DNA from: Cotesia glomerata
Lineage: Eukaryota; Arthropoda; Insecta; Hymenoptera; Braconidae
Length of the DNA: 64,000 bases
Direction of reading: 5' to 3'
Assembly (NCBI RefSeq): GCF_020080835.1
Contig: NC_058162.1
Span: 14,046,122-14,110,121, forward strand
Within the stretch, counting starts at the first letter, position 1, and each line of letters opens with the position of its first letter. Below the pieces are notes generated by a model. The model had not been told where the DNA came from. It ran no database searches and worked only from the letters and a program-made list of their open reading frames with translations. Shown one piece after another: positions 46,606 through 58,964 of the stretch. The position numbers and the translations under genes are program-made.

Positions 46606-47307
46606 GGGGGTCTTCTGGTTTAACGCCCTGATTTTTAAGCATTTTTTAAGGACTTTTTATAAAGACCAATGAAGAGATAGAACTTAAAACTTTTACCATT
46701 TATTTATACATATTTCAAGAGCGTATAGTTAAATTTTTAGCTAAAAACATTCCGTAAAATTAAAGTTATAGTGGTCTGAAGACACCTGCCTCGAAAAAAT
46801 TGACGCTCACATCCTCCATGATTTTAGCTGATTGGTTTAACTGAAACAAAACACTCGGCAGGGTTTTAATCTGTATACTTCAATACACTGAGTGAACTAC
46901 GATGAAAAAAATTTTTGAAAACTTTTTTATCGTATCATAAAGTTGACAGAAAGAGAATTGAAATTCGGACTTTTCGTTTCAAAGTCTGTCAAAAATGCAA
47001 TCTCCAAAATTTTTTTGATCGTAGTTTACTAGGTGTATTAAAGTATATAGATTAAAATCCCGTTGGCTTTTTTTTTGTTTCGGATAAACCAATCAGCTGA
47101 TATCATGGAGGAAATGAGTGTCAATTTTTTCTAGGCGAGTATCTTTAGACCACTATAACTTTAATTCTACAAAATGTTTTTAGCTAAAAATTTAACTATA
47201 CACTCTTGAAATATGTATAAATAAAAAATAAAAGTTCAAAGTTCTATCTCTTTACTGGTCTTTGCAAAAAATGCTCAAAAATCAGGGTGTCAAACCAGAA
47301 GACCCCC
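46606..47307. mobile_element. 702-bp palindromic MITE, TTAA-flanked
   Basis: GGGGGTCTTCTGGTTT and AAACCAGAAGACCCCC form the ends, flanked by TTAA (46602-46605, 47308-47311). The inverted halves each run about 350 bp with moderate divergence. The ends are piggyBac-like and there is no coding sequence. Confidence 0.88.
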
Positions 47308-47311
47308 TTAA

Positions 47312-48424
47312 CTTTAACTTATTCAGTGTACTGCTAAAAATATGAAGAACGGTTTACTTTGTATTCTTCTATCTGAGCAGAAAATCACTACAGATCTATG
47401 CTTCTGTGCTTTTTAAACTAAAAAATTGAATAGAGTAGCAACTAAGAACTAATTCCGAAATTCTCTCACTGACAAAAATTCCAAGACTTACAAAAGAAAT
47501 ATTTATTGAATATTCTTTAAAATCATTAATCATTCCTAAAAATAATGTTATTATTAGAATTTAACAATAATACTCGAGACGGTGTTAAATTTTTAGAGCC
47601 ACAATTTATTTTGAAAACCTTTTTGAGAATTTTCATTTAATCAGAAAATTCTATGAATTCTGATTTAGGTAAAAATTCCTCGATGTACTTCTGATTTTTT
47701 CAGGTTTTCATGGTTATCTAGATCAATCACTATTCTGTTGAAGGTTGAGATGACGATAACGTTTTTTTAATTTTAAGTTACGATATCTTTTAAACGCGAT
47801 CATAGATTTGGTCTGCTCAACAGAGTTAAACAATATTTTTAGACATGGTAATGAAAGTTTTGTTTCAAAAAGATCTAACAAAAATTCAAAAATTATTTTT
47901 AAAAAATTCGCTTTTATAAAATTAATAATTTTTAAAATAAAAGTTTGAAGTTAGTTTCCATCTGATTTAAAGAGTACGAATTTTTCATCAGATCTCAGAG
48001 TTCTGAGATCGTAGAAATAAATTTTTAATCAACATAGTATTACCTTAAATGTGCAGAAATTCAAACAAAATTTTTTTCACATTTTTCTTGTCGAAAATTC
48101 CGTTTTAAGTATTCTTCAAGTCTGAAAAACATTTTTAATTTGGAAATTTTTTCTTGCATTTATGCACATTTTGGGCAAAAACACGTCGATTCTCGAAAAA
48201 AATTTTCCATACGTTTTTATACCTTATTGTTGGTAGGCTTTTCGGATATTTAACGCAATATTGCTGTTTTAAATTTCCAAAGAAATATTAATTTGAAAAA
48301 TTAAACAAATTGCGGGAAGCTTGAAGGATGGCCGCAGATTAAGTCGCTTCTTAGAACTATTTTTTTCATTTATGATATCAGTTGAACAAGTAAACCGATT
48401 GTTATCTGCTTGTGGCATTCAATA
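47312..48424. other. Non-coding, with old dispersed-repeat remnants
   Basis: Words such as GATATCTTTTAAACGCGATC (47787), TTTTTCATCAGATCTCAGAG (47981) and GCGGGAAGCTTGAAGGATGG (48313) are diverged pieces of the GTTGACCC repeat family. No gene is seen. Confidence 0.5.
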
Positions 48425-48590
48425 CAGTCAACGCTCTCTGTATTTGACTCGCCCGTACAGGACCATCCTCGGTACTTGATTCGTCCTTGTCCATAAGAGC
48501 TGTGTAAAATCGTCAAATACAGAGGAAGAATGTGGTCAAATACAGAGAGCGGTCAAATACAGAGGGGTCCAATACAGAGAGCGTCGACTG
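48425..48590. mobile_element. 166-bp pogo/Tigger-like MITE
   Basis: The ends CAGTCAACGCTCTCTGTATT and AATACAGAGAGCGTCGACTG are inverted repeats flanked by TA (48423-48424, 48591-48592). Subterminal TCAAATACAGAG copies recur at the right. CAGTC-type ends with a TA target are typical of pogo/Tigger derivatives. Confidence 0.85.
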
Positions 48591-48904
48591 TATAAATTTT
48601 AGGACAAAAGAATTAACTAGTATATGGAATTAATCAACAGAACAGTGAGTATTTCAAATATTGAATGTAATCTTTCTGGCTTACAAGGGTCCTTTTCTTT
48701 GCTTTATTGTGTGTTGCATTTCTAAAAATATTGTACATTCCTTTTTGAAATTTAAAATTTCATACAAATGTGAAAAATTTAAAAAGTTACTAGTTTCTCT
48801 TTAATTATTGGATATTGAATTTTATGTCTTTTTGACGATTTGGGGTCTAAGACAATAAACTCTAATTTATCGTAAAATTGTTATGTAATAATTATAAAAT
48901 CACA

Positions 48905-49310
48905 ATGATATTACTGTAAAATCACAATCAAAAGCACGATCGAATCATGGTGAAGGCGCGATTGATCCACATTTAATCATGAGTGGAACTACAGCAGAAC
49001 CACTGCCGAATCACGATGGATCCACGGTAAAACCACAAATTAACCCATGGTTAAATCACAGTAAAACCACTGTGGAACCACGGCAGAGTCACGACAATCC
49101 CACTATAAAACCGTAGGTGGAACCATGATGGAACCACAATAGATTCACAGTTAATCCACTGTAAGACCGCTGTTGAACCACGGTGGAATCGCAATGGCAA
49201 AATGGCACAAAATCCACAATGGGTCCACCGTGGTTCCATCGTGGCTCCACAGTAAGTCTACTACTACTGTGGTTCCATCGTGGATCGACCGTGGTTGCCA
49301 AACTGCGAGG
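48905..49310. repeat. GTGGAACCAC short-word array
   Basis: A dense array of 10-14 bp degenerate words (GTGGAACCAC, CCACGGTGG, TGGTTCCATCGTGG) occurs in both orientations. The two minus-strand frames here are repeat artefacts. It resembles the other palindromic-word arrays and may be the subterminal region of a transposon whose ends I could not define. Confidence 0.7.
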
Positions 49311-49366
49311 GCATATATAAAATACAATATTACTTAACATTAATGCCATCATTGTATGTCATAACG

Positions 49367-49720
49367 ACGTAAGTTTAACATTATGCATTTACATCAGTGA
49401 CAAGTTACGGTTGTACGTAATCTTGACGTAAGTTTAACATCATGCGTTTACATCAGTGACAAGTCACGGCTGTACGTAATCTTGACGTAAGTTTAACATC
49501 ATGCGTTTACATCAGTGACAAGTCACGGTTGTACGTAATCTTGACGTAAGATTAATATCATGTGTTTACATCAGTGACAAGTCATGGTCTTACGTAATAC
49601 CGATACGATCTGAGAGTCATTATTTAACATCAATAATTTGTCACAATTGTACATAATACTGACATAATTTGAAAGTCATTTTCTAAATCAGTGACAAACG
49701 ATTATTTTCCATAATATTGA
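49367..49720. repeat. 59-bp tandem repeat, about six copies
   Basis: Units begin ACGTAAGTTTAACATCATGC at 49367, 49426, 49485 and 49544, then become diverged to about 49720. The period is exactly 59 bp in the first copies. No coding potential is seen. Confidence 0.9.
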
Positions 49721-50559
49721 TAAAATTTGGGGGATGTATTTTTTTAATATTATCGATTGATCAAAATTTATCAAATATAAAACTTCTTTAACAAGATGTC
49801 TAATTTACAATTAATCGCTAAATATTAGTGAAAATTGGTTTAAAATTTAGTAAGAATCAGGAAGAGGTAAACAGCTGATTTAAGCTGGTACCTTGTAAAT
49901 TTAAGTCCGCTTTTAATAACAAAAATTTATAATTTATAATATTAATGAATATATCTAACATATTAGCAAATAACATACAAAATATTTTTCATTTACGTTT
50001 TTAAGAAAAAAACATACAAATTAAATACATGTGGGATATAAAATTTTTGTATCTTTGCTTGTATGTTTCCATACACTGCAGAAAAAAAATCTTGACTCAA
50101 AGGTAAATTTCTTTGGACCAAGAATATATTAAAGATGACTGAAAATTTCGTGAATGAAGTCAAAATTTCTTGACACTAAAACACTTCTTGCTCCAATATA
50201 ACTTCGGCCTCCGTCAAAATTTTCTTGGTGCAAGAAATACTTTTCGTTGCATATGTTTCTCACTTATATTTTTTCCATGAATTTAGGTACTTTTATCCAT
50301 TGTAAAAATATTTTCGACTTCATTCGGTATAAATGATTTGGTTGAAACTGATAACAAAAATACCGAGTTCAATTTATGTGGCATGAACTCTAAATTTTTA
50401 AACCGTCAAGCAGTAAACATATAATTTCTTATGATTTCACGTCAAGAAATTAAATGTCAGTCATTTAAATATTGCACTATTACTTGAAAAATAATTTTCT
50501 GACATTAGTGCTGCTACTTATGAAACATTGTATTTGAAATAATTCAAACAGTTCCATGA
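49721..50559. other. Non-coding, with a CACTGCAGAAAA word cluster
   Basis: At about 50075-50255 CACTGCAGAAAAAAAATCTTG is followed by CTTGA, CAAGAA and TTGGACCAAG words, a diverged relative of the CACTG element. Otherwise AT-rich with no gene. Confidence 0.45.
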
Positions 50560-50659
50560 NNNNNNNNNNNNNNNNNNNNNNNNNNNNNNNNNNNNNNNNN
50601 NNNNNNNNNNNNNNNNNNNNNNNNNNNNNNNNNNNNNNNNNNNNNNNNNNNNNNNNNNN
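50560..50659. other. 100-N scaffold gap
   Basis: Exactly 100 N. It hides the outer end of the satellite block that starts at 50660. Confidence 0.99.
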
Positions 50660-52390
50660 AGTACTAGCCCCTGGGTGGCTATGAATGAATTTTTATTTTC
50701 ATTTGGAATAATTAAAGTAATTTTTAATTAAAAAAAACGTAGCGAGGGTCAGTTAGAAGCATCGGGTGGCTATGAATGAATTTTTATTTTTATTTCGAAT
50801 AGTTAAAGTAATTGTTGATTTAAAATCGAGTAGCTAGGTCGAGTAAGAGGCACTTGGCGGTTATGAATGAATTTCTATGTTAATTGGGAATAGTTAGAAT
50901 AATTTTTAGTCGAAAAATAAGTAGCGAGAGTCAGTTAGAGGCACTGAGCGGCTATGAATGAATTTTATTTTTATTTAGAATTATTCAAGTAATTTTCAAT
51001 TGAAAAATAAGTAGCGGGGGTCAGTAAAAGGCACTTGACAGCTATGAATGGATTTTTATTTTTATTTTGAATAATTAAAGTAAATTTTAATTGAAAAATA
51101 AGTAGCAAGGGTCAGAAAGAGGCCCAAAGCGGCTGTAAATGAATTTTACTTGTTATTTCAAATAATTAGAGTAATTTTTATTCAGAAAATAAGTAGCGAG
51201 GGTGTGTAAGAGACACTGAGCGCATACGAATGAATTTTTATTTTTATTCGGAATTATTAAAGTAATTTTTAAAGGAAAAACAAGTAGTAAGGGTCATTGA
51301 GAGGCAATGAGCAGCTATGAATTAATTTTTATTTTTATTCGGACTAGTAAAAGTAATTTTTAATTAAAAAAAAAATTAGCGCGGGTCAGTTAGAGGCCCA
51401 GAGCGGCTATGGATGAATTTTGATTTTTATTTCGAATGATTAGAGTAATTTTTAATTTAAAAATAAGTAGCGAGGGTCAGTTAGAGGCCTCGAGCGGCTA
51501 TGGATAAATTTTAATTTTCATTCGGAATAATTAATGTAATTTTCCATAAAAAAATTTGTGGCAAGTAGCTAGGAGAGGCACTGAGCGGCTATGCCAAGAT
51601 TCGGATTTTTGATTTGAATAATTAAAGAAATTTTTAAATGAAAAAAGTAGCGAGGGTCAGTTAGAGGCACTGGGCTGCTATGAATCGATTTTAATTGTTA
51701 TTTTAAATAATGAAAGTAATTTTTAATCAAACAATATCTAGCGAGGGTGTGTAAGAGACAATGGGCGGCTAGGAATAAATTTTTCATTTTAATTTTGAAT
51801 AATTAAAGTAATTTTTAAATGAAAAATAAGTATCGAGAGTGAGTAAGAAGCACTGGACGGCAATGATTGAATTTTTATTTCTTTTAGAACAATTGAAGTA
51901 ATCTTTAATTATTTTATTAACTAATCATTAGCGAGTGTCAAGTAGAGGCACTGGGTGGCTATGAATGAATTTTTATTTTTATTTCGAATACTTACAGTAG
52001 TTTTTAATTGAAAAACCAGTAGGAAAGGTGAATAAGAGGCACCGGGCAGCTATAAATGAATTTTTATTTTTATTTAGAATAATTTAAGTAATATTCAATT
52101 AATAAGTTACTAGCAAGTGTCAAGTAGAGGTTCTGGGTGGTTATAAATGGATTTTTATTTTTATTTTTGAACAATTAACGTAATTTTCAATCGCATAAAA
52201 TAAGTAGCGAGAGTGAATAAGAGGCACTGGGCGGCTAGGAATGAAGTTTTGTTTTCATTTAGAATAATTAAAAGTAATTTTTATTTCAAAAATTAGTGAA
52301 GACAGTCAGTGAGAGGCACTGGGCGGCTATGTCTGAGAAATTTTTAATTTATCTAGAATCATTTAAGTTATTTTTAAGATTAGAAATTAT
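50660..52390 (+). repeat. Satellite block A, roughly 91-bp unit, plus orientation
   Basis: About 19 diverged units, each with GCGAGGGTCAGTTAGAGGCA, GGCTATGAATGAATTTTTAT and AATTAAAGTAATTTTTAATT. Successive GGTGGCTATG words at 50674 and 50765 give the period. It faces block B across the transposase gene. Confidence 0.93.
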
Positions 52391-52477
52391 TACTTAGCTG
52401 AGACAAAAACACTGTAATTGTTTAATACAATAAAAAATTAATTTATTTAGAAATATTGAGGAATATCGAATTGAAAT

Positions 52478-53812
52478 TCAATCTAGTAGATGCTCAAAAT
52501 GTCGTCCGTCTACTTGAAGACAGAGCCGGCATCGTTTCAGCAGATTTTTTTGGACAGTTTCTAGCATTTCCGCAGTGACTGTTGTCTGAGCAGCATGAAT
52601 TCGGGCCACGGTCTCCATTTGGTCCTGGGGCTCATCTAAGTAGACCATTTCTTTGAAATTTCCCCACAAAAAGTAGTCTAGTGGCGTCAAGTCAGGTGAT
52701 CTCGGGGGACACCTTCGTGGTCCGTTTCTTCCCAACCAACACTGAGGGTAAACCCCGTTGAGGAAGTCTCGCACCGTACCAGCATAGTGACTCGGTGCTC
52801 CGTCATGCTGAAACCACGTCGGCTACTCATTCACTTCACCTAGTAGTTGCGGAAGTTCATCGCGCAGGAATGTCAGGTATTGGGTGCTCTGCAATAAGGA
52901 GAATTCGTGGTTTGTTGTAGGAAACTAGGAAATTGGTGCATGGAAGTGGTAAATTAAGTTAAGGAATATTTGAGGACGACGAGGACAACGTAACTAATTA
53001 TGAAAAATCGAATGATTCAATTAAAACACAAAAATCACTCGCGTTAATAAGGCTCGATTTTTATGAATGATAAAAGCTCTCAATTAATTTTTAAAAATAC
53101 TCAATTCAAATCCTCAACACATACGAATTTCTACTTGTGTATTTAGATATTTACTTACGTTCATTGTTTCGGGTAATTCGTAAAGAATGACGTGGTCACC
53201 GATGATTCCACCCCAGACATTAATATTCCATTTATTCTGGAAATTACGGTTCACCGTCATGTGCGGATTTTCGTCTGCATACCAATGACTATTGTGTTGA
53301 TTGAAACACCCCTCCCGAGTGAAGAGTGATTCATCAGTCTACAATATTCCCCGCAAAAAATCTGGATCCGCGTCGTTGGAGTCAATAATAAACTGACAGA
53401 AGTCCATTCGCAAGCGGTAATCTCCATCTTGTAACTTCTGCACTTTCCTTCTGTGATAAGGATGAATCTTCTCAGTGCGAGTAATACGGTTCACTGTTGA
53501 ACGTGAAATGTGAACCCGACGTTCAACCCGTCTTGTACTCGTACTGGGATCCGCACGGATAGCAGCGAGAACGCGTTTTTCGTTGCGAACGTTCCGAACC
53601 TCTCGAGATCGACCGACTCGCTCGACGTTGTTCGGCATCAAATTGCCGGATTCGCGACAACGATGAAGAGCGCGGAGGATAACATTTTTATCCGGAAAGA
53701 TTTCACGATTCGGAAACCTCTCACGATAAGCGCGTGCAGCTCCTTGAGCATTGCAATTATACTCGCCATAGAGAATAATCATCTCGGTAAATTCAGCAGC
53801 AGTATAAACCAT
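52478..53812 (-). pseudogene. Mariner-type (DD41D) transposase with one intron and two stops
   Basis: The start I prefer is ATG at 53812 (MVYTAAEFTEMIILYGEYN), which resembles the DUF4817-type N-terminus; the longer frame to 53953 adds a hydrophobic stretch that is probably leader. Helix-turn-helix sequence follows (STSTRRVERRVHISRSTVNRI split over two parts). The first catalytic D is in TDESLF, directly after an in-frame TAG at about 53337-53339. A 270-bp GT-AG intron (52889-53158, donor GTAAGT, acceptor TTGCAG) joins in phase. A second TAG near 52825 precedes PTWFQHDGAPSHY (second D). The third D is in SPDLTPLDYFLWG, 41 residues later. It ends at HLLD. The two stops make it non-functional as read. 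Confidence 0.8.
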
Positions 53813-53953
53813 AATGACTAAGTTCGTTGAGAGAAAATTCAGATACGACTGACAACGGAAAATAGTTAGCCAAAAAAAGGAAAGAAAACAAATGAAATCG
53901 GAAAACAAATGGAATCGCGAGACACATGGAAAAAAAAAGAACATTAAAAACAA

Positions 53954-54229
53954 ACAAGAGAGTCAGAATAATAGCAACAATTAGAATAAAAAATTATTAT
54001 TAAACGAGCAGAACGAGAGATAAAAGACAGAAGTTTTTTAAGTAAAATAAATCAGCAAACAACACTCTGTTAGACCGTCTAAAAGCATCGCTTCTTTATT
54101 TTAGTAATTATAATTATTATTTCATTTATTTATCAAAATAAATAAGCCGCCGACACTTTGTTACTCCGTCCGAGTTAATCGATTTTTTATTTTTATAATA
54201 ATAATAATTATTTTAGGAATTAACCGAAA
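53954..54229. other. 5' flank of the mariner-type gene
   Basis: Non-coding sequence between the transposase start and satellite block B. It contains two related words near 54065 and 54155 (ACACTCTGTTAGACCGTC, ACACTTTGTTACTCCGTC), which may be subterminal repeats. Confidence 0.45.
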
Positions 54230-56659
54230 TGAATCAGCTACCCAGTGCGTTTGCTTGACCCTCGCTTCTGGTTTCTAATTGAAAATTACTCCAATAATTT
54301 AAAATGAATAAAAATTCTTGAACCAAACGCCTAGTGCCTCTAACAGACTCTAGCTGACTCTCGCTACTTATTTTGAAATTAAAAATTTCTTAAATTATTC
54401 CAAATAAAAATTAAATTTCATTCCTAGCCGCCCAGTGCCTCTTACATACCCTCGCTACTTATGTTTTAATAAAAATTACTTTAATTGTTCTAAATAAAAA
54501 TAAAAATTCAATCATTGCAGCCTCAGTGCCTCTTGCTTACCCTAGCTACTCGAATTTCAATCAAAAAAATACTTTAATTAGTAAAATAAAAATAAAAATT
54601 TATTCACAGCTGCCCAGTGCTTCTTACTCACTCTTGCTACTGGATTTTCAATTAATAATTACTTTAAGTATTTTTAATTAAAATGAAAATTGATTCACAG
54701 CCGCCCGGTGTCTCTTACACAGCCTCGCTACTTTTTTTTGAATTAAAAACTACTTTAATCATTCGAAATAATAATAAAAATTCATTCATAGCCGCTCAAG
54801 ACCTCTAACTGACCCTCGCTACTGATTGTTTAATTAAAAATTACTCTTATTACTCCGAATAAAAATAGAAATTAATTCATAGCTGCTGATTGCCTCTCAC
54901 AGAGCCTCACTACTTGCTTTCATTTAAAAATTACTTTTATTATTCCGGAATAAAACTGAAAATTCAGTAATCGCTGCAAAGTACTTTTTACTTCCCCTCA
55001 TTACTTGTTTGTCAATTAAAAATTAATTGAATTACTCGGAATAACAATAAAAATTCATTCATAGCCGCCCGGGTCTTCTTATTGACCCTCGCTACTTATT
55101 TTCCATTTAAAAATACTTTAATTATTCCAAAGGAAAATTAAATTTCATTTCTAGCCGCTTAGTTCTTCTTACTCACTCTCGCTTCTTCTTTTTCAATTAA
55201 CAATTACTTTAGGTATTTGAAATAATAATAAAAAATCATTTATTGCCGCCCAGGGCCTCTAACTGACCTAGCTTCTTATTTTACAATTAAAAAGTTTTTT
55301 AATTATTCTAATTCAAAATCAAAATTTCTTCATAGCCGCCCAGTGCCTCTAACTCACCCTCGCTACTGGTTATTCATTCAAAAATTACTTCAATTATTTG
55401 AAATAAAAATCAAAATTTATTCGTAGCCGCCCAGTGTCTTTACTTGACACTCCACACTAATTTGTCAATTAAAAATGACTTTAATTATTAGATATAAAAA
55501 CAAAAAGTTATTCATAGCCGCTCAGTGCCTCTTACATACCCTCGCTACTTATTTTTTAATTAAAAATTACGTAAATTATTTAAAATAAAAATTAAAGTCC
55601 ATTCATAGCCGCCAGTGCCTTTAACTGACCCTCGCTACTTATTTTTCAATGAAAAATTTATTTAATTATTCGAATTAAAAATCAAAGCACGTGGCATAGT
55701 CACCGAGTGCCGCTCCGTGAAAATCGCCATAAATTTTTCACGAAAAATTACTTTAATTATTCGAATAAGAATAAAAATTCATTCATAGCCGCCCAGAGCC
55801 TCTACTTGATACTAACGACTAATTTTCCAATTAAAAATTACATTAATAATTCTAAATAAAACTAAAAATTAATTGATATCTGCCCAGTGCCTCTTACTCA
55901 CCGTTGATACTGGTTTTTCAACTAAAAACTACTTTAAGTATTCGAAATAAAAATAAAAATTTATTCGTAGCCGCCCAATGCCTCTCACGGACCCTCGCTA
56001 CTCATTTTTTAACTAAAAATTACTTTAATTATTCGAAATAACAATAAAATATCATTTCTAGCCGCCCAGTGGCTCTAGTTAACACTCACCACTAATTTTT
56101 CAATTAAAAATTACTTTAATTAATTGAAATAAAAATAGAAATTCATTCATAGCCGCTCAAGGCCTCTATCTGACACTTGCTACTTATTTTTCATCTAAAA
56201 ATTACTCTAATTATACCAAATAAAAACAAAATTTATTCCTAGCCGCTTAGTGCCTCTTACTCATTCTCGCTTCTTGTTTTCAATTAAAATTATTTCAATC
56301 ATTCGAAATAAAAATAAAATTTAGTTATAGCTGCCTAATGCCTCTCACTGAGCCTCGCTACTTGTTTTCAATTAAAAATTACATTAATTATTCGAAATAA
56401 TAATAAAAATTCGTCAATAGCTGCCCAGTGCCTCTAACTGACCCTCGCTACTTATTTTGAATCGAAAATAACTATTACTCTTCGAATAAAAATAAAAATT
56501 CAATCATAGCTGCCCAGTGCCTTTTACTGACCCTCAATACTTGTTTGTCAATTAAACTTTACTTGAATTACTCGAAATAACAATAAAAAATTATTCATAG
56601 CCGCCCAGGGCCTCTTTCTGAACCTCGCTACTTATCTTTCATTTAATAATTACTTTAAT
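54230..56659 (-). repeat. Satellite block B, roughly 91-bp unit, minus orientation
   Basis: About 26-27 diverged units with TCATAGCCGCCCAGTGCCTC, GACCCTCGCTACTTATTTTT and AAAAATTACTTTAATTATTC, the reverse complement of block A. One unit near 55685-55735 is aberrant (GTGGCATAGTCACCGAGTGC). It is cut by the following gap. Confidence 0.93.
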
Positions 56660-56759
56660 NNNNNNNNNNNNNNNNNNNNNNNNNNNNNNNNNNNNNNNNN
56701 NNNNNNNNNNNNNNNNNNNNNNNNNNNNNNNNNNNNNNNNNNNNNNNNNNNNNNNNNNN
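56660..56759. other. 100-N scaffold gap
   Basis: Exactly 100 N between satellite block B and the LTR-like region. Confidence 0.99.
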
Positions 56760-58964
56760 GTAACAGGGTAAATAACCCTTAATCGATAAGTCGCCAGAGA
56801 TCGATAACTTTTCGACTAGCATTTGAGCGCATCGATCTTCGGGCCCAGAGAGAGAGCAGGAGGGGTATTTCTTTTGGGGTCGTTATATAGACGAGCCATG
56901 CGTGGTGTCCGGAGAAGTAGTAAAGTGTTGGGAACTTGAAGTAACATCAAGAAGTCCAAAGAAGGGAAGCGAGTATGTCAACCATAGAGTTTCTTCTCAA
57001 CCAAATTTCTTACAACCAGGTATTGGACTTTTGAGTAATCGGCGATGAGCCTTGAGGGGGCCCATATGCCCGGCTCATCAAATACACCTACTTCTCAATT
57101 TATTAATTCAAGTTTGGATAAATTCAATTTGTTTAATAATTTTGCTTAATAATAATTAATTATTTTAATCAATTTAATTTGTTAGCTTGTGAACAATTCC
57201 TTCCTGGGGATTTTACACCCGAGGAATGTTTCTGAAGACCTCCTGGGGTTTAGGGTCGTGAGTATCTAAATTATTAATATAGCCAGTAATAATCATTAAC
57301 ATCCTTTGATCGGCATTAATAAATACCATTAATTTAATTTCTGAACATCAGGGAAATATTCGAGTCGGCAGCTCACGACCAGTCGAAAGCATTAGTACCT
57401 CGAGGTCAGAAGCTAATAACGAAACCTAATTGACCCCTTATATATATATATATATAAACAGTAAATTTATAAAATCAATACGTGGACTATTTTATAATTT
57501 ATAGCAATTGAATTACCACGTAATTAATTATTTTTACATTAATCATTTTTTTTATTGATTTATATTTTTACTATTTACTGAAAATTATTTATATTATATT
57601 TGGGGAACTTTTATTACTGAAATTGATTACTGAGAAATGCGACGCAATTAAAAATTGAAACCGCCGTGGATATTAATTTTGGGATATATTTTTTTCATCG
57701 AGGTAATTTATCGCAAATTCATTATCTAGTCGACAATAGCCTTAATAATAATTGTCTAGCCGAAAATTCCACGAGGTTTATTGATTTTTGGGAAAAGAAA
57801 CTTGAGTCATTTTTATGTAAATTAATCGATAAGCGTCGTCGCATCGTTTTATAAAATTCCCCAGAATTCAATTAATTACGAGAAAAATAGTTCTGGGAAT
57901 TTAGAATTTACAATATTTAATTAAAAGAAAACGGGATACTATTTTAAATAATTAAGGATTAATTTTACGAGAAAAATGGCGACAAAACGTCCGTCGAACG
58001 TTTGGAATTTCTTTTGTGTTGAGTATTAAGCTCGTTAAATTTGGAATAAAAGAAGCGTCGGTTTTAAGCCGGAAATTTTAAGAAGTAAATTTATTAATCG
58101 TGAGAATAATTTATGGTTTTATTGTAAGCTAATGACTGAACAATTTTAGTGATAAAATCAACGTTGTAAATTTTTGGAGTTAATTTTGTAAAATTTTAAT
58201 TAGTCAAAAGTAAAGTAGAGTCAGTGTGTGTGGAGAAGAGTGGGTTGTGAGTGGGTGAGTGCTACCAGCGTTCCTTCGCATACGATTAGTCTCTTTGCGA
58301 GGTGTTTCGCTGGCGTAGAAGCCGTTGTATAGACGCCAAGTGGGGTACAGCGGTAGTAAGGTAGAAACCACAGTATAGTCACTCCATAAGAGGGTACTGT
58401 GGGATTAAGTTAATTTTTTTGTAAGCTCGCAGGAGGACATCGGTCTACGTTTAGTCACTGGGTCGACTACTTTCGTGAGCCGAATTAGAAGCCGTTGTAT
58501 AGACGCCAAGTGGGGTACAGCGGTAGTAAGGTAGCAACCACAGTATAGTCGCTCCATAAGAGGGTACTGTGGGATTAAGCAATTTTTTGTAAGCTCACGG
58601 GAGGACATCGGTCTACGTTTAGTCACTGAGTCGACTACTTTCGTGAGCCGATTTAAGTGCAGTTAAGTGCATTAAGTGAGTTAGTTGTAAGTGAGTGTGT
58701 GTACATGCAAGCGCACGAGTTGTTAAATTCTTTGTTAATAAATTTCGTACCGTTGTTAAATAAAAATTTATTCATTTTCAGAACCACCTTCCCCAACTCT
58801 CTCTTCCCTGTAGATTAATAGAATCAGCTCTGGTATCCGGTTCCAGGAACCGAGAAAATAATCCTGGTGGCGCCCTGGTAAATCTTAGAGTCAATTGTTG
58901 AATATATTGTTGTTGTTAAATTTTACCAAGGGCCAAATGAGCGGGAATAAAACCACCCGTTACA
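56760..58964 (+). mobile_element. Probable long terminal repeat, about 2.2 kb, solo
   Basis: The first visible bases GTAACAGGGTAAATAACCC and the last ACCACCCGTTACA form the TGTAAC...GTTACA pattern of many gypsy-like LTRs, the leading T being hidden by the gap. A TATA-like TTATATAGACGAGC lies at 56884. There is no gag or pol. A GGTGGCGCCCTGG word at 58866 could mimic a primer site but sits inside. The LTR abuts the Helitron helicase remnant directly. The target duplication cannot be read because of the gap. A gypsy relation is inferred from end bases only. Confidence 0.45.
58317..58654 (+). repeat. 170-bp tandem duplication
   Basis: AGAAGCCGTTGTATAGACGC starts at 58317 and again at 58487. The two units differ by only a few bases over about 170 bp. 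They lie in the probable R/U5-like part of the LTR candidate. Confidence 0.9.

Larger units (their letters stand above)
50660..56659. mobile_element. Foldback-like element: inverted satellite arms around a transposase gene
   Basis: Satellite block A (50660-52390) and block B (54230-56659) use the same unit in opposite orientations. They enclose about 1.8 kb holding a mariner-type transposase gene. Long inverted arms made of tandem units define foldback-like elements. Both outer ends fall in N gaps, so no target duplication can be read. Assembly collapse or insertion of a transposon into a satellite inversion remain alternatives. Confidence 0.6.

Noticed and set aside
48905..49720. Possible CRISPR array in the regularly repeated region
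   Set aside because: The 59-bp repeat is contiguous tandem DNA with no unique spacers, the words before it are degenerate, and the genome is eukaryotic.
53510..53821. 103-aa plus-strand frame over the mariner-type gene
   Set aside because: It is antisense to a recognisable transposase exon.
58866..58884. Retroviral primer-binding-site-like GGTGGCGCCCTGG
   Set aside because: It lies about 90 bp inside the GTTACA edge and no gag/pol follows, so I do not use it to define the LTR.
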